IMG/VR virus record: IMGVR_UViG_3300018428_000185
Span: 1 to 23,726 of that record
DNA length: 23,726 nucleotides
Origin: a virus
Strand: one strand, 5' to 3'
The notes beneath the pieces were generated by a model, which saw nothing but the letters and a program-made list of their open reading frames with translations, was not told the origin of the DNA and ran no database searches. Numbering within the stretch: the stretch's first letter is position 1; each line of letters opens with the position of its first letter. Made by a program: the position numbers and the translations under genes. This document shows positions 1 through 7,490 of this stretch, one piece after another.

Positions 1-1289
1 ATAGAGTTAACTATGCTGTTGTAGTTGATCCGAAGACAAAACAGCAAACGGTTTATGAGAGAGAATTCACTGTATTAGGGCAACCAAAACCATTAGATCC
101 AGATAAAGTAATAGCAACAAAAGGAGCTGATGGTAAATTTGTTCCTAGTGAATATGCCACTAATAATTTACCTCCAAAGATAGTCAATAGACTTAATGAA
201 AGTGAAACTACACAGGCAACACTAAACAACGTTGTAGACTATACAGTAAAAAGTAGTCTACAACAAACATCTGCTGATGGTAAAGCTTCACCAGTAGATG
301 TTGCAGATGCAAAAGGTGAGGGTGTACAAGATGATGGTCCAGCAAATGGTAATATTGATCAAACTGGTGGCAATAGTGCAGGAGAAAATGCTGGTGATGG
401 ATCATTAAATGCAACCCAGTTGACCTCATCATCTACCAACCAAGAAACAACCGATCTTGGTGGAAAGAAAGATTTAGTTTATCCAGAGGGTGCAAAAGGA
501 AATGAATCTGATTATATCAAATTCACTGCTCTTAAGTATCTTCCATCATCATTGAATACTGGTGCTGGAGCTTTTGGTACAACATATAAACAAGGTTCTC
601 CACTTGGACAAAGTGTACAACTTCCAATTCAAGGCGGCATTCAAGACTCGAATGCAGTTGGATGGAATGAAGATAATCTAAATGCCCTTCAAGCTGCTGG
701 AGCAGAACTAGCAAAAGACACAATAGGCGAAGGATTCAGTGCTGGTGCAGATACCCTACTTAGACAAGCACAAACTATAGGTAAAGAAGGTGGCGCAGTA
801 AAAAAAGCTATACAAGTTGGAATAGCTGGTCAAGCAGTTGGTTCTAACATCATTGGAAGAACTGAGAGGGCAATCTTTAACCCAAACACAGAACTGCTGT
901 TCCAAGGTCCACAATTGAGAGCATTCTCGTTTAACTTCAAGATGACCCCAAGAGGTCCAAAAGAAGCCGAATCTGTAAAATCTATCATCAAGTTCTTCAA
1001 ATTCCACATGGCACCAAAAACTAGTGATGCCAATCTGTTCTTAAAAGCACCAAATATTTTTAGAATTGAATACTTCCATAGAGGTCAACAACACACTGGT
1101 ATAAATCTTATTAAGGACTGTGCTTTACAGTCATGTACTGTAAATTATACGCCTGACGGAACGTACATGTCTTATGAAGACGGTGCAATGTTCTCATATG
1201 ATTTGCAACTGCAATTCATGGAACTTATTCCCGTATACGCTAAAGATTACAACGAGGGCGACGGCGCAAATCACCCAATCGGATACTGA
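1..1289 (+). CDS. 48: Baseplate tail tube cap protein gp48, 5' truncated
   Basis: The frame is open from the window edge (first whole codon at base 3) to a TGA at 1287-1289, giving 428 residues, so the true start lies outside. A TTG at 420 is not a credible start because the reading frame runs on upstream without interruption. The N-terminal part has a linker rich in Gly, Asn, Asp and Ser (about bases 270-430). The C-terminal part, with NPNTELLFQGP, FSFNFKMTPRGP and IKFFKFHMAP, resembles the tail-tube-like fold of T4-type gp48/gp54 proteins, which cap the baseplate and start tube polymerisation. Gene 53 follows 3 bases after the stop, as expected for a baseplate gene block. Assignment to gp48 rather than gp54 is from resemblance and context. 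Confidence 0.72.
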   Translation, partial: RVNYAVVVDPKTKQQTVYEREFTVLGQPKPLDPDKVIATKGADGKFVPSEYATNNLPPKIVNRLNESETTQATLNNVVDYTVKSSLQQTSADGKASPVDVADAKGEGVQDDGPANGNIDQTGGNSAGENAGDGSLNATQLTSSSTNQETTDLGGKKDLVYPEGAKGNESDYIKFTALKYLPSSLNTGAGAFGTTYKQGSPLGQSVQLPIQGGIQDSNAVGWNEDNLNALQAAGAELAKDTIGEGFSAGADTLLRQAQTIGKEGGAVKKAIQVGIAGQAVGSNIIGRTERAIFNPNTELLFQGPQLRAFSFNFKMTPRGPKEAESVKSIIKFFKFHMAPKTSDANLFLKAPNIFRIEYFHRGQQHTGINLIKDCALQSCTVNYTPDGTYMSYEDGAMFSYDLQLQFMELIPVYAKDYNEGDGANHPIGY

Positions 1290-1292
1290 TAA

Positions 1293-3674
1293 ATGGCAAA
1301 TTATTTCACTCACGTTCCAAGTATTGCATATATCTCAAGAGATCTTGAGAATAATTCTTTGAATGACTACACAGTCACAAAGAACCTGTTCAAGCGTGCA
1401 AGAATACGAGACGATATCTTCCAAAATGTAAGTTACTTTAACAAGTACACCGTTGTAGGTGATGAGAGACCTGATCAGGTTGCAGAGAAGGTGTATGGAG
1501 ATTCATCATTAGATTGGGTGGTTCTACTATCAAATAATGTCCATAATGTATATGAAGAATGGCCAAAGACACAGTATGCCTTTGATAAGCACCTTCTAGA
1601 AAAATATGGAGACTATGATACCTTGTATAATGGTATTCATCACTATGAAACTATAGAATCCAAATCAAGAAATGGATTTGTAATTGTTGAGGGGGGAGTA
1701 GAAGTTAATGAGGGATTTTTCAATGCTCCAGAATATGAGATTGAATTAGATCCTAACGTAATCCTTCCATCCGAAGTTCCAGGTATCTTTGCTGAAGCAA
1801 CAGGAACATATGATCCAGTTACAGGTACGGTAAAAACTTTAACGATAACAAATCCAGGAACTGGATATACCGACATTGGTGAGGTATCATTTGCCGATCC
1901 ACCAAATCCAAGACTCGCAACTCTAGACGTTGCTCTAAATGTCCCACCAGATGAGAGAGAAGTTGGTTCAATAACAATCATTGATGCTGGAACTGGATAT
2001 ACATATCAACCACTACTAGAGTTCAGTGATCCCCCACCAACAGTAACAGCAGTTCTTGAGGCAACTATTGGTGCTGGTGGGACAATTCAAAGCGTTGGAA
2101 TTACATCTGCAGGGGACGGATACACATTTACCCCCACAATAACATTCCCACCTCCACCCAATATCATTGAGAGTGCAGTATTCGTCAATGATGGTAGTGC
2201 CACTGTTGATGGTGGTTTTGAAGGTTGGTACTTGCAACCAGCAGGTTCATACTACTACACCGCTCATGGTGCAAATTCCTACACTCAAGGAACCATTGAA
2301 CAATATGAGATGAGTAGTGGTTTTGATCCAAACACTGCATCTCAAGTAAATGTACTAACTTTGAATACTGGTGGTCTTAACTTCACATATGCTACTGGTG
2401 TTGAGTTCAAACCAGATGGTACAAGAATGTATGTTACTGGTTTGACTAATTCAGGTAATAAAATTGCACAATATGATCTTAGCACCCCATGGGACATCCT
2501 TACAGCAACATTAGCAGGTAATGTTAGCTTCCCTGCTTTGGCAGGAGTTAGATTCCAGGATAATGGAGAGCATATGTATGTTCTCGATACTCAAGATCCC
2601 GATACTATTAAAAAGTATCAATGCACCGTAAATTGGGACATCACATCAATCTTCCCACTCCCAGTACAAACATCAAATATATCCATCATCTGCCAACCAA
2701 CCGAATCATCTATTCGCGGATTCTCATTTAAAGATGATGGAACTAGAATGTATGTTAGTGGTACAGATAATAACTCAACGTTTGTGATCACACTAGGCAC
2801 TGCCTGGGATCTCAGTTCATTGACGCTTCTTGGTGCTCTCAACGTTCAAAATGCCAGTGGTGACTCCACTCCATTGGACGTATTTACTAACCCATTTGAG
2901 ACTTTATTCTTTATTGGTGGTTCAATCAATAGAAAGATATACACATATGATACTGATGTAACTGCTAAGGCAACTGCAACTGTGGGGGTTGGAACTAGAG
3001 CAGAAACTATTGTTGATATTACAGTCACAAAACCTGGATCTGGATATACAACCGCACCATTACCATCCGTAGTGATTCAACCCCCAATTCCACATAGAAC
3101 AGCAAAGGGATATGTGACTATTACCAATGGTTCCGTGGATCAAGTTGTAATTCAAGACCGTGGTTACAACTATAGAACTGCACCAACTGCAACAATACAA
3201 CCCCCACTAGCAGCAATCACCGCAAAAGGAACCATTAAAACAGAAAATGGAGAGGTCAAAGAGATTACTCTTACAGATCCTGGAAGAGGTTACAACTCCA
3301 TGCCCGACATATTCTTCAGTAAACCAGGACCAACATATACCCCACAGGTAGATGAGGTATATGAAAGTAGTGGACAGGAATGGAAATTTGATGGATTCAA
3401 CTGGAGGAAGAGAATTACATATGGCACAGTCTACTTCGATGAAGTAGCAAATGATTTAATTGAAATTAACGGAGCATTATCTTCCAAACCAGTGACTAAT
3501 TATGAATATGAAGACAAAACAGAGAATGATAAGAGACAAATTTATGTCCTTAAGAAGGAATATCTCTCTATGTTGTTCAATGATCTAGAGGATATCATGC
3601 CATATAAAAAAGGATCTGGAGGTTATGTCTCCAGATCCCTTAAGAAGGGTGATAACCCTCGTTTGTACAACTAA
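1293..3674 (+). CDS. 53: Baseplate wedge subunit gp53 with a large nested insertion (793 aa)
   Basis: Residues 1 to about 135 (start MANYFTHVPS, with VAEKVYGD and LDWVVLLSNN) and residues about 690 to 793 (ending KKGDNPRLYN) look like the two ends of cyanophage gp53, the wedge protein that helps join wedges into the baseplate. T4 gp53 is only about 196 residues. Here about 550 residues sit between the two ends: three GxGYxxxP repeats (residues about 186-289), a segment with repeated PDGTRMYV-like and WDI/WDL motifs suggesting a beta-propeller (about 306-556), then three more GxGYxxxP repeats (about 578-680). The ATG at 1293 directly follows gene 48. The insertion is probably an exposed baseplate decoration or receptor-binding module; that role is inference. 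It is one uninterrupted reading frame. Confidence 0.8.
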   Translation: MANYFTHVPSIAYISRDLENNSLNDYTVTKNLFKRARIRDDIFQNVSYFNKYTVVGDERPDQVAEKVYGDSSLDWVVLLSNNVHNVYEEWPKTQYAFDKHLLEKYGDYDTLYNGIHHYETIESKSRNGFVIVEGGVEVNEGFFNAPEYEIELDPNVILPSEVPGIFAEATGTYDPVTGTVKTLTITNPGTGYTDIGEVSFADPPNPRLATLDVALNVPPDEREVGSITIIDAGTGYTYQPLLEFSDPPPTVTAVLEATIGAGGTIQSVGITSAGDGYTFTPTITFPPPPNIIESAVFVNDGSATVDGGFEGWYLQPAGSYYYTAHGANSYTQGTIEQYEMSSGFDPNTASQVNVLTLNTGGLNFTYATGVEFKPDGTRMYVTGLTNSGNKIAQYDLSTPWDILTATLAGNVSFPALAGVRFQDNGEHMYVLDTQDPDTIKKYQCTVNWDITSIFPLPVQTSNISIICQPTESSIRGFSFKDDGTRMYVSGTDNNSTFVITLGTAWDLSSLTLLGALNVQNASGDSTPLDVFTNPFETLFFIGGSINRKIYTYDTDVTAKATATVGVGTRAETIVDITVTKPGSGYTTAPLPSVVIQPPIPHRTAKGYVTITNGSVDQVVIQDRGYNYRTAPTATIQPPLAAITAKGTIKTENGEVKEITLTDPGRGYNSMPDIFFSKPGPTYTPQVDEVYESSGQEWKFDGFNWRKRITYGTVYFDEVANDLIEINGALSSKPVTNYEYEDKTENDKRQIYVLKKEYLSMLFNDLEDIMPYKKGSGGYVSRSLKKGDNPRLYN
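1848..2159 (+). repeat. First block of three GxGYxxxP repeats within gene 53
   Basis: Three protein repeats of about 40 residues each show the pattern (N/D/S)xGxGYT, a hydrophobic strand and then a PP motif: NPGTGYTDIG with ADPP, DAGTGYTYQP with SDPP, and SAGDGYTFTP with PPPP. Spacing and pattern suggest short beta-rich modules. The same pattern returns after the propeller-like segment. Confidence 0.8.
2208..2960 (+). other. Propeller-like domain coding segment within gene 53
   Basis: Residues about 306-556 of gp53 hold blade-like repeats: KPDGTRMYVTG, QDNGEHMYVLD, KDDGTRMYVSG and a degenerate NPFETLFFIGG. They alternate with TPWDI, VNWDI and TAWDL strands. This resembles YVTN/NHL-type beta-propeller blades. 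The fold is inferred from the repeat spacing only. Confidence 0.6.
3024..3332 (+). repeat. Second block of three GxGYxxxP repeats within gene 53
   Basis: The repeats are KPGSGYTTAP, DRGYNYRTAP (degenerate GxGY) and DPGRGYNSMP, followed by VIQPP, IQPP and SKPGP. They continue the series that the propeller-like segment interrupts. Confidence 0.8.
3612..3659 (+). other. Two tandem hairpins at the 3' end of gene 53
   Basis: A perfect 10-bp stem (GGATCTGGAG at 3612-3621, CTCCAGATCC at 3629-3638, 7-nt loop) is followed by a 5-bp stem (AGGGT at 3646-3650, ACCCT at 3655-3659, GATA loop). Both lie in coding sequence just before the stop and before a convergent gene. No T-tract follows, so this is not a classic terminator. 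They may slow transcription or protect the mRNA 3' end. Confidence 0.45.
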
Positions 3675-3677
3675 TAC

Positions 3678-3746
3678 TTACTTAAAGAATAAGTTGAAGT
3701 ACGCTGCTATGACCAAAAGAGTCAAGCAAAACTGATTGTACTTCAT
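3678..3746 (-). CDS. Possible 22-residue membrane peptide after gene 32
   Basis: The ATG (3744-3746) overlaps the gene 32 stop by one base (TGATG), a typical coupling arrangement, with a purine-rich GAGAG about 5 nt upstream. The product is hydrophobic (MKYNQFCLTL, then LVIAAYFNLF and FK) and could form one transmembrane helix. It ends four bases from the convergent gene 53 stop. The region between genes 53 and 32 is otherwise empty, so it may be real, but it is too short for composition to be decisive. Confidence 0.4.
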   Translation of the reverse strand: MKYNQFCLTLLVIAAYFNLFFK

Positions 3747-4720
3747 CAACTCTCAGCAAGTCGCTGGAAGTAAGAAAGAGCATCGTCATCACCATCATCC
3801 GAAGATGCTTTGGGGGTGATATCAGGTGCATTGAAGTCAGAACGAGGACCAAGATTGTCAAGTTCTTGCTTCAGATCTGCAGGAAGTTCAGACTCCTGTT
3901 GGCGGTTGCCAAAACTAGGAGAGAAGTTGCCGCGCATGTTGTCCTCATTTTGGACTTCCTCATCTTGGAGACGAGGAGTGCCCTTACGACCAAGAACGTA
4001 ATCCAAACGGGTCTGGAGTTGCTCATAGGTCTTGAACTGATCAGCAGCAGTCATTGCAGCAAGAGAGTGCTGCGTCTTCCAGAGTGCTTCCAGAGCATCA
4101 TCATCGTCCAGCAGTGCTGAAGGAGAGTCAAACTCAGACTTATCATAGTTCCAATAACCATCAACCTTACGAATCTTCAGTTTGAAGTTCGCACCTTGCC
4201 AGAAGTCAAAGGGGTTGATAGGAGTCTCATCTTCAAACTCAGGTTGCATTGCTGCCATGATCTTATCAAAGATCTTCTTACCAAACTTGAAGAGGAAGAC
4301 GTTGCCATCATTTGCAGGATTGGCAGGATCCTTTACGACATAGATGTTCGCATAGTAAGAGAGTTTACGCTTTTGCTTGCGAACGATCTCCTTATCCTTA
4401 TCATTACCACTGTTCCACAGGGTACGGTTGTATTCAGACACAGGATCTTTCTGACCAATGGTAGTCAGAGAGTTCTCAATATACCAACCGCCAGGACCTT
4501 GGAATCCGTGAGAGTACATCTTCACCCAGGGAAGATCTTCTCCATCAGGAGCGGGGAGGAATCGAATAACGGCATAACCGTTGCCCGTTTTATCCATTTC
4601 GGGCTTCCAAAGACGATCATCACCGCCGCTGGAATTGCTATTCATCTTCTCAACTTCTTTGACCAGTTTTTGAGTCAAAGAACCAAGAGAGGACTGTTTC
4701 TTAAGATTTGCGAAAGACAT
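3746..4720 (-). CDS. 32: Single-stranded DNA-binding protein gp32
   Basis: The product (324 aa) coats single-stranded DNA during replication, recombination and repair. It matches T4 gp32 in order: a basic N-terminus with KKQSS (like the T4 LAST motif), then NGYAVIRFLP, SHGF..GGWYIEN, KRKLSYYANIYVVKDPANP, FKFGKKIFDKI and PFDFWQGANFKLK, and an acidic C-terminal tail (SSDDGDDDALSYF). The start is the ATG at 4720, chosen because GAGGT lies 7 bases upstream. A longer frame to 4819 runs through the promoter and is rejected. The protein has no cysteine, so the T4 zinc site (His64, Cys77, Cys87, Cys90) is not conserved. The gene is the last large one of the 33-59-DUF1825-32 group and has its own promoter. 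Confidence 0.95.
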   Translation of the reverse strand: MSFANLKKQSSLGSLTQKLVKEVEKMNSNSSGGDDRLWKPEMDKTGNGYAVIRFLPAPDGEDLPWVKMYSHGFQGPGGWYIENSLTTIGQKDPVSEYNRTLWNSGNDKDKEIVRKQKRKLSYYANIYVVKDPANPANDGNVFLFKFGKKIFDKIMAAMQPEFEDETPINPFDFWQGANFKLKIRKVDGYWNYDKSEFDSPSALLDDDDALEALWKTQHSLAAMTAADQFKTYEQLQTRLDYVLGRKGTPRLQDEEVQNEDNMRGNFSPSFGNRQQESELPADLKQELDNLGPRSDFNAPDITPKASSDDGDDDALSYFQRLAES

Positions 4721-4756
4721 TAGATTACCTCGGATTTGTTTGTATTCGGCTTGTGT

Positions 4757-4771
4757 GTACCCATAGGGCAC
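4757..4771 (-). other. Leader hairpin in gene 32 mRNA
   Basis: On the minus strand GTGCCC-TAT-GGGTAC can form a six-pair stem with one G-U pair and a three-base loop, about 36 bases upstream of the gene 32 ATG. T4 gene 32 is autogenously regulated through a structured leader, so this small hairpin is a candidate for a similar role. It is short and may be incidental. Confidence 0.3.
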
Positions 4772-4808
4772 TTGCGGCGAGTACGGACCTATAATAGTGC
4801 AAGTGCCC
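4766..4808. repeat. 10-bp inverted repeat astride the gene 32 -10 box
   Basis: The arms GGGCACTTGC (4766-4775) and GCAAGTGCCC (4799-4808) are perfectly complementary and 23 bp apart, centre to centre 33 bp or about three helical turns. One arm fills much of the -35/-10 spacer; the other lies downstream of the predicted start point. This fits paired operator half-sites. In read-through RNA from upstream genes the arms could also pair as a stem. Confidence 0.6.
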
Positions 4809-4819
4809 GTGGTTGTCAA
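4791..4819 (-). promoter_or_regulatory. Sigma-70-type promoter for gene 32
   Basis: On the minus strand TTGACA (4814-4819) and TATTAT (4791-4796) are separated by exactly 17 bases, a near-consensus early promoter. The -35 box overlaps the TGA stop of the upstream DUF1825 gene. The predicted start point is near 4784, giving a leader of about 64 nt. Confidence 0.75.
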
Positions 4820-5154
4820 ACTTCTTTTTCTTCTACCTGTTCCTTCATGTGACCTACCAACTTCTCCATGTTACTGAAGATCATGTTCATATCAGCATTT
4901 TCTGGCATACCAAGCATGGCTGCAGACTTGACAATATTTGATTTCATCTTCTGTGCCTCTGGATCATCAGATAACGACAATCTGGCATAAAGGACTTTTT
5001 GCTTGTCAATCAGTTGTGACAGAAGATCAACATGTGCCAACTTATCTTCCTTATTCATCTGATAAAAACTGAACATGTTTTTATACAGTTTTTCTTGGAG
5101 ATCGTTAATATGGACAATTTCTGCCCGCACCACATCTGAGTCAAAAAATGTCAT
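4816..5154 (-). CDS. DUF1825 family protein
   Basis: The 112-residue product begins MTFFDSDVVRAEI, close to the MxFFDSExVQxE opening of DUF1825, a small helical family common in cyanobacteria. Several amphipathic helices follow (for example HINDLQEKLYKNMF and IFSNMEKLVGHMKEQ). Its biochemical role is unknown. The ATG overlaps the stop of gene 59 as ATGA, which indicates translational coupling, and the gene sits between 59 and 32, where T4 has no such gene. The family's cyanobacterial distribution suggests capture from a host. Recognition rests on the N-terminal motif and length. Confidence 0.7.
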   Translation of the reverse strand: MTFFDSDVVRAEIVHINDLQEKLYKNMFSFYQMNKEDKLAHVDLLSQLIDKQKVLYARLSLSDDPEAQKMKSNIVKSAAMLGMPENADMNMIFSNMEKLVGHMKEQVEEKEV

Positions 5155-5738
5155 AAAACACAGTCCTTTAAAATTTTACGAAATTTGAATATATCGATAT
5201 TTAGGAACGAATCATACTTCTTAATATTTTTAGATACTTGCTCCCAAACAGGATCTTGCAGTTTTTTGTCAAAATCCTTACTAAACTGAAATATACGATT
5301 ATAGATAACCAACGTCTCAATACAAATATCACCACTTAGATGTTTTTTGAGAAGGGGTGGGTGACCAGACTTGCAGTCAAAAACATCGTCAACTCCATAT
5401 TCACTAAACAAGTCAGTAGACTCATTTTTGAAGATATAACTCAACGACTCATTGCGCTTCTTCCACGAATTGTATGTAGATTCTCCCTCACGGATAAGTT
5501 GCCCAATCCACATGGCACTAGCATCCGTAGATTCAACAAAATTTGACACAAAAAAGTTAACGACCTCTTGATCATTCTTTTGACGACTCATCTTCTCAAA
5601 CCAATAACGATCCTTCCTCTTATAGAAGGACTGTAGAGAGGCACGAGTCTTGCCATTATATCTGTGGTAGTCGTATTTATCTTTTGTGAAGTGATTCTTC
5701 AATCCCAGATAAGTTTTATACACGTCAAAGGGAGTCAT
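5151..5738 (-). CDS. 59: Helicase loader gp59
   Basis: In T4, gp59 loads the gp41 helicase onto gp32-coated DNA at recombination and replication forks. Shared features are the opening FDVYKTYLGLKNHFT..KYDYHRYNGK (T4 has VYKLYLMIKQHMNGKYDVIKYN), KRRDKYFF-like KRKDRYWFEKMSRQK, VNFFVSNFV, and a C-terminal helix ending FKFRKILKDCVL. With the ATG at 5738 the product is 195 residues. A GTG at 5759, with GGGGA upstream, would add seven residues (MKTLFVK) and cannot be excluded. The stop overlaps the start of the DUF1825 gene by 4 bases. Confidence 0.85.
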   Translation of the reverse strand: MTPFDVYKTYLGLKNHFTKDKYDYHRYNGKTRASLQSFYKRKDRYWFEKMSRQKNDQEVVNFFVSNFVESTDASAMWIGQLIREGESTYNSWKKRNESLSYIFKNESTDLFSEYGVDDVFDCKSGHPPLLKKHLSGDICIETLVIYNRIFQFSKDFDKKLQDPVWEQVSKNIKKYDSFLNIDIFKFRKILKDCVL

Positions 5739-5798
5739 TTTAACAAAAAGGGTTTTCACGAAATTTTCCCCGCGATAAATTTTCCGACTTTTTCTGAA

Positions 5799-6068
5799 TT
5801 AAAAGATCAATTTCGCCCTGGAGGTTCGCTTAAGGAAGTTCAACTCCATTGCATCATACTTTATCTTCTCCTTCAAAGGTTTGGAGATGAGTTTAGGAAC
5901 TGACTCTAAGTCAATACCATTACACTCACAAAAGTAAATGATGGCATCAATGTAATTCATTTCCTTATTGTCTCTCACTAAGTATTCAATCTCTTGAGCA
6001 AACTTAGTGGGACAAAAAAACTTCTTCTCCAGTACCTTTTCAAATTCATCTTCTGCTTTACTGGGCAT
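5799..6068 (-). CDS. 33: Late transcription accessory protein gp33
   Basis: T4 gp33 is the co-activator that links the late sigma factor gp55 on host RNA polymerase to the sliding clamp. This 89-residue protein (opening MPSKAEDEFEKVLEKKFF, with EIEYLVRDNKEMNYIDAI and ESVPKLISKPLKEKI) matches cyanophage gp33 proteins, which are shorter than the 112 residues of T4. The start at 6068 is chosen because GGAG lies about 6 nt upstream; the gene overlaps the exonuclease end by 11 bases. The frame extends to 6191, but that extension has poor composition. Position upstream of gene 59 is as in T4. Confidence 0.8.
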   Translation of the reverse strand: MPSKAEDEFEKVLEKKFFCPTKFAQEIEYLVRDNKEMNYIDAIIYFCECNGIDLESVPKLISKPLKEKIKYDAMELNFLKRTSRAKLIF

Positions 6069-6735
6069 AGGTCTCCAGTTTGTAGTTAAGAAATTCTCTA
6101 ATGTACTCTTGTAGTAGCTTGATGTACTTGGTTTTGTCGCGCTCTTCATAAACAACACACTCTCCATTTTCACATGCCATAATAATGACAAGTTTTTTTA
6201 CTGATATACCAGTGAGTTCATAGAGCATACACCCATACGCCATGCACTGAACAAAGTAGTGTTCAATCCACTCTACTGGTTTTGGTTTTTTTGAGGTCTT
6301 AAAATCAATAATTGCCAACTCGCCGTCGAATTCGGCAATACAGTCTACGGTTCCAGCTACACCAAGAACCTTACTATATAGAGAACTTTCTAGAGCGTGA
6401 ATATTATCAATCTTGTTTAACTCTGGTTTAGCAATCTTAAAAAGATAGTCTGATAACGGTTGAACTTCAGGGAGACCTTCATTCTTTAGGTAACACTCCG
6501 TAAGAGTGTGCATGTCTGTACCACGACTAGTCGCTTGTCTAGTAATTCGATCCGCAGTCGCTTCACCAACCTTCTTACGCCACTTAGCAAAGAAGGCACG
6601 GTTCTTATGACTAGTAACAGAAGTGATGGATACCAGTTTCAGTAACTCATCAGCATCTGGCACTTGATAGTAACGGACTCCATCAATAGTCTCCCTGCTA
6701 AGGGCAGGGAGATCCAGATCAACATGATTAAACAT
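6058..6735 (-). CDS. PD-(D/E)XK nuclease (RecB/exonuclease-like)
   Basis: This 225-residue protein has a nuclease core: GVAGTVDCIAEF (Asp131) and ELAIIDFKTSKK (Asp144-x-Lys146), the D...DxK form of the PD-(D/E)XK site, preceded by SRGTDMHTLTE, similar to the RGxxxH motif of RecB-like and MGME1-like exonucleases. It most likely degrades DNA ends in phage recombination or host DNA breakdown. The ATG at 6735 shares one base with the phoH stop (TGATG), so I prefer it to the TTG one codon earlier. A protein of this kind is common next to phoH in cyanophages. Substrate preference cannot be read from the sequence. Confidence 0.8.
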   Translation of the reverse strand: MFNHVDLDLPALSRETIDGVRYYQVPDADELLKLVSITSVTSHKNRAFFAKWRKKVGEATADRITRQATSRGTDMHTLTECYLKNEGLPEVQPLSDYLFKIAKPELNKIDNIHALESSLYSKVLGVAGTVDCIAEFDGELAIIDFKTSKKPKPVEWIEHYFVQCMAYGCMLYELTGISVKKLVIIMACENGECVVYEERDKTKYIKLLQEYIREFLNYKLETYAQ

Positions 6736-7490
6736 CAAAAACCTAATTCGTGTTTTGCAAAAAGATATTCCTTACAGAGACCAGAACGGACAATATCATC
6801 AAGACCAAACTCAATGATGTCAAACGATGGCATTACCCTAAGAATCTTCATGAAGTCGATGATACCATTCCTCTCATTGGTTTTTTGCAAGTCGGTTTGA
6901 GTTGCATCACCACAGAAACAAATTTTGGTGTTATCACCTGCCCTTGTAATTATACTATCAAGTTCATGAAAATTCAAGTTTTGGAATTCATCAACGATAA
7001 TAATTGCTTTATCAAGGGTGGTTCCTCTGAGGAATGAGGTAGACCAGAAGCTTACAGTACCCTGAGTCTTCAAGTTACCATACAGCATCTCAAAGTCAGC
7101 ATCAGTTGCCATCTGGAACATGTACTTGACCATGTTCTTGTAAGGGATCTGATAGATATCTGCCTTATCCTCATGAGTTCCAGGCAGGAACCCAATCTCT
7201 CTAGTTGCTACCAGAGAACGTACAATATAGATCTTCTCGTATGGTGTGTTCTCATCAAGAACATCTCTAAGGGCATTATAGAATGTAATAAAAGTCTTAC
7301 CCGTTCCTGCTGCACCATAAGCGACAATGTTTTTATCATCGTCAAAAGAGTCGTACAGTTTTGACTGATTGTCAGTCAGAGGATCAATCTCCAAAAGGAA
7401 TTCGGAGTTGATTGGTTTGCGCCTCTTCATTTGTTTGGCGGTCATGCCAACACCGATTGGTTGTAGGTCAGACTTTCTTTTTCTTGCCAT
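6735..7490 (-). CDS. phoH: PhoH-like P-loop ATPase
   Basis: Residues 59-66 are a Walker A motif (GAAGTGKT) and residues 163-171 a Walker B motif (IIIVDEFQN), followed by CGDATQTD, the set typical of PhoH-family ATPases. The family is widespread in marine phages, often described as phosphate-responsive, but its role in infection is unsettled. The start at 7490 gives the basic N-terminus MARKRKSDLQPIGVG and overlaps the carbamoyltransferase by 49 bases. An ATG at 7445 would overlap that gene's stop as ATGA and give a protein 15 residues shorter. Neither start has a strong ribosome site; I keep the longer form because its N-terminus looks like other cyanophage PhoH proteins. Confidence 0.9.
   Translation of the reverse strand: MARKRKSDLQPIGVGMTAKQMKRRKPINSEFLLEIDPLTDNQSKLYDSFDDDKNIVAYGAAGTGKTFITFYNALRDVLDENTPYEKIYIVRSLVATREIGFLPGTHEDKADIYQIPYKNMVKYMFQMATDADFEMLYGNLKTQGTVSFWSTSFLRGTTLDKAIIIVDEFQNLNFHELDSIITRAGDNTKICFCGDATQTDLQKTNERNGIIDFMKILRVMPSFDIIEFGLDDIVRSGLCKEYLFAKHELGF

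Noticed and set aside
4196-4723. A 175-codon plus-strand open frame opposite gene 32
   Set aside because: It is antisense to a clearly conserved gene; its product has no recognisable motif and no ribosome site.
4721-4819. A 33-residue N-terminal extension of gp32
   Set aside because: It reads through the promoter and leader; the internal ATG has a strong ribosome site and the conserved N-terminus.
7442-7490. A frameshift joining the short carbamoyltransferase to a C-domain
   Set aside because: All frames downstream are occupied by phoH; no EAGxRALGNRS-like sequence is present near it, so there is no broken C-domain.
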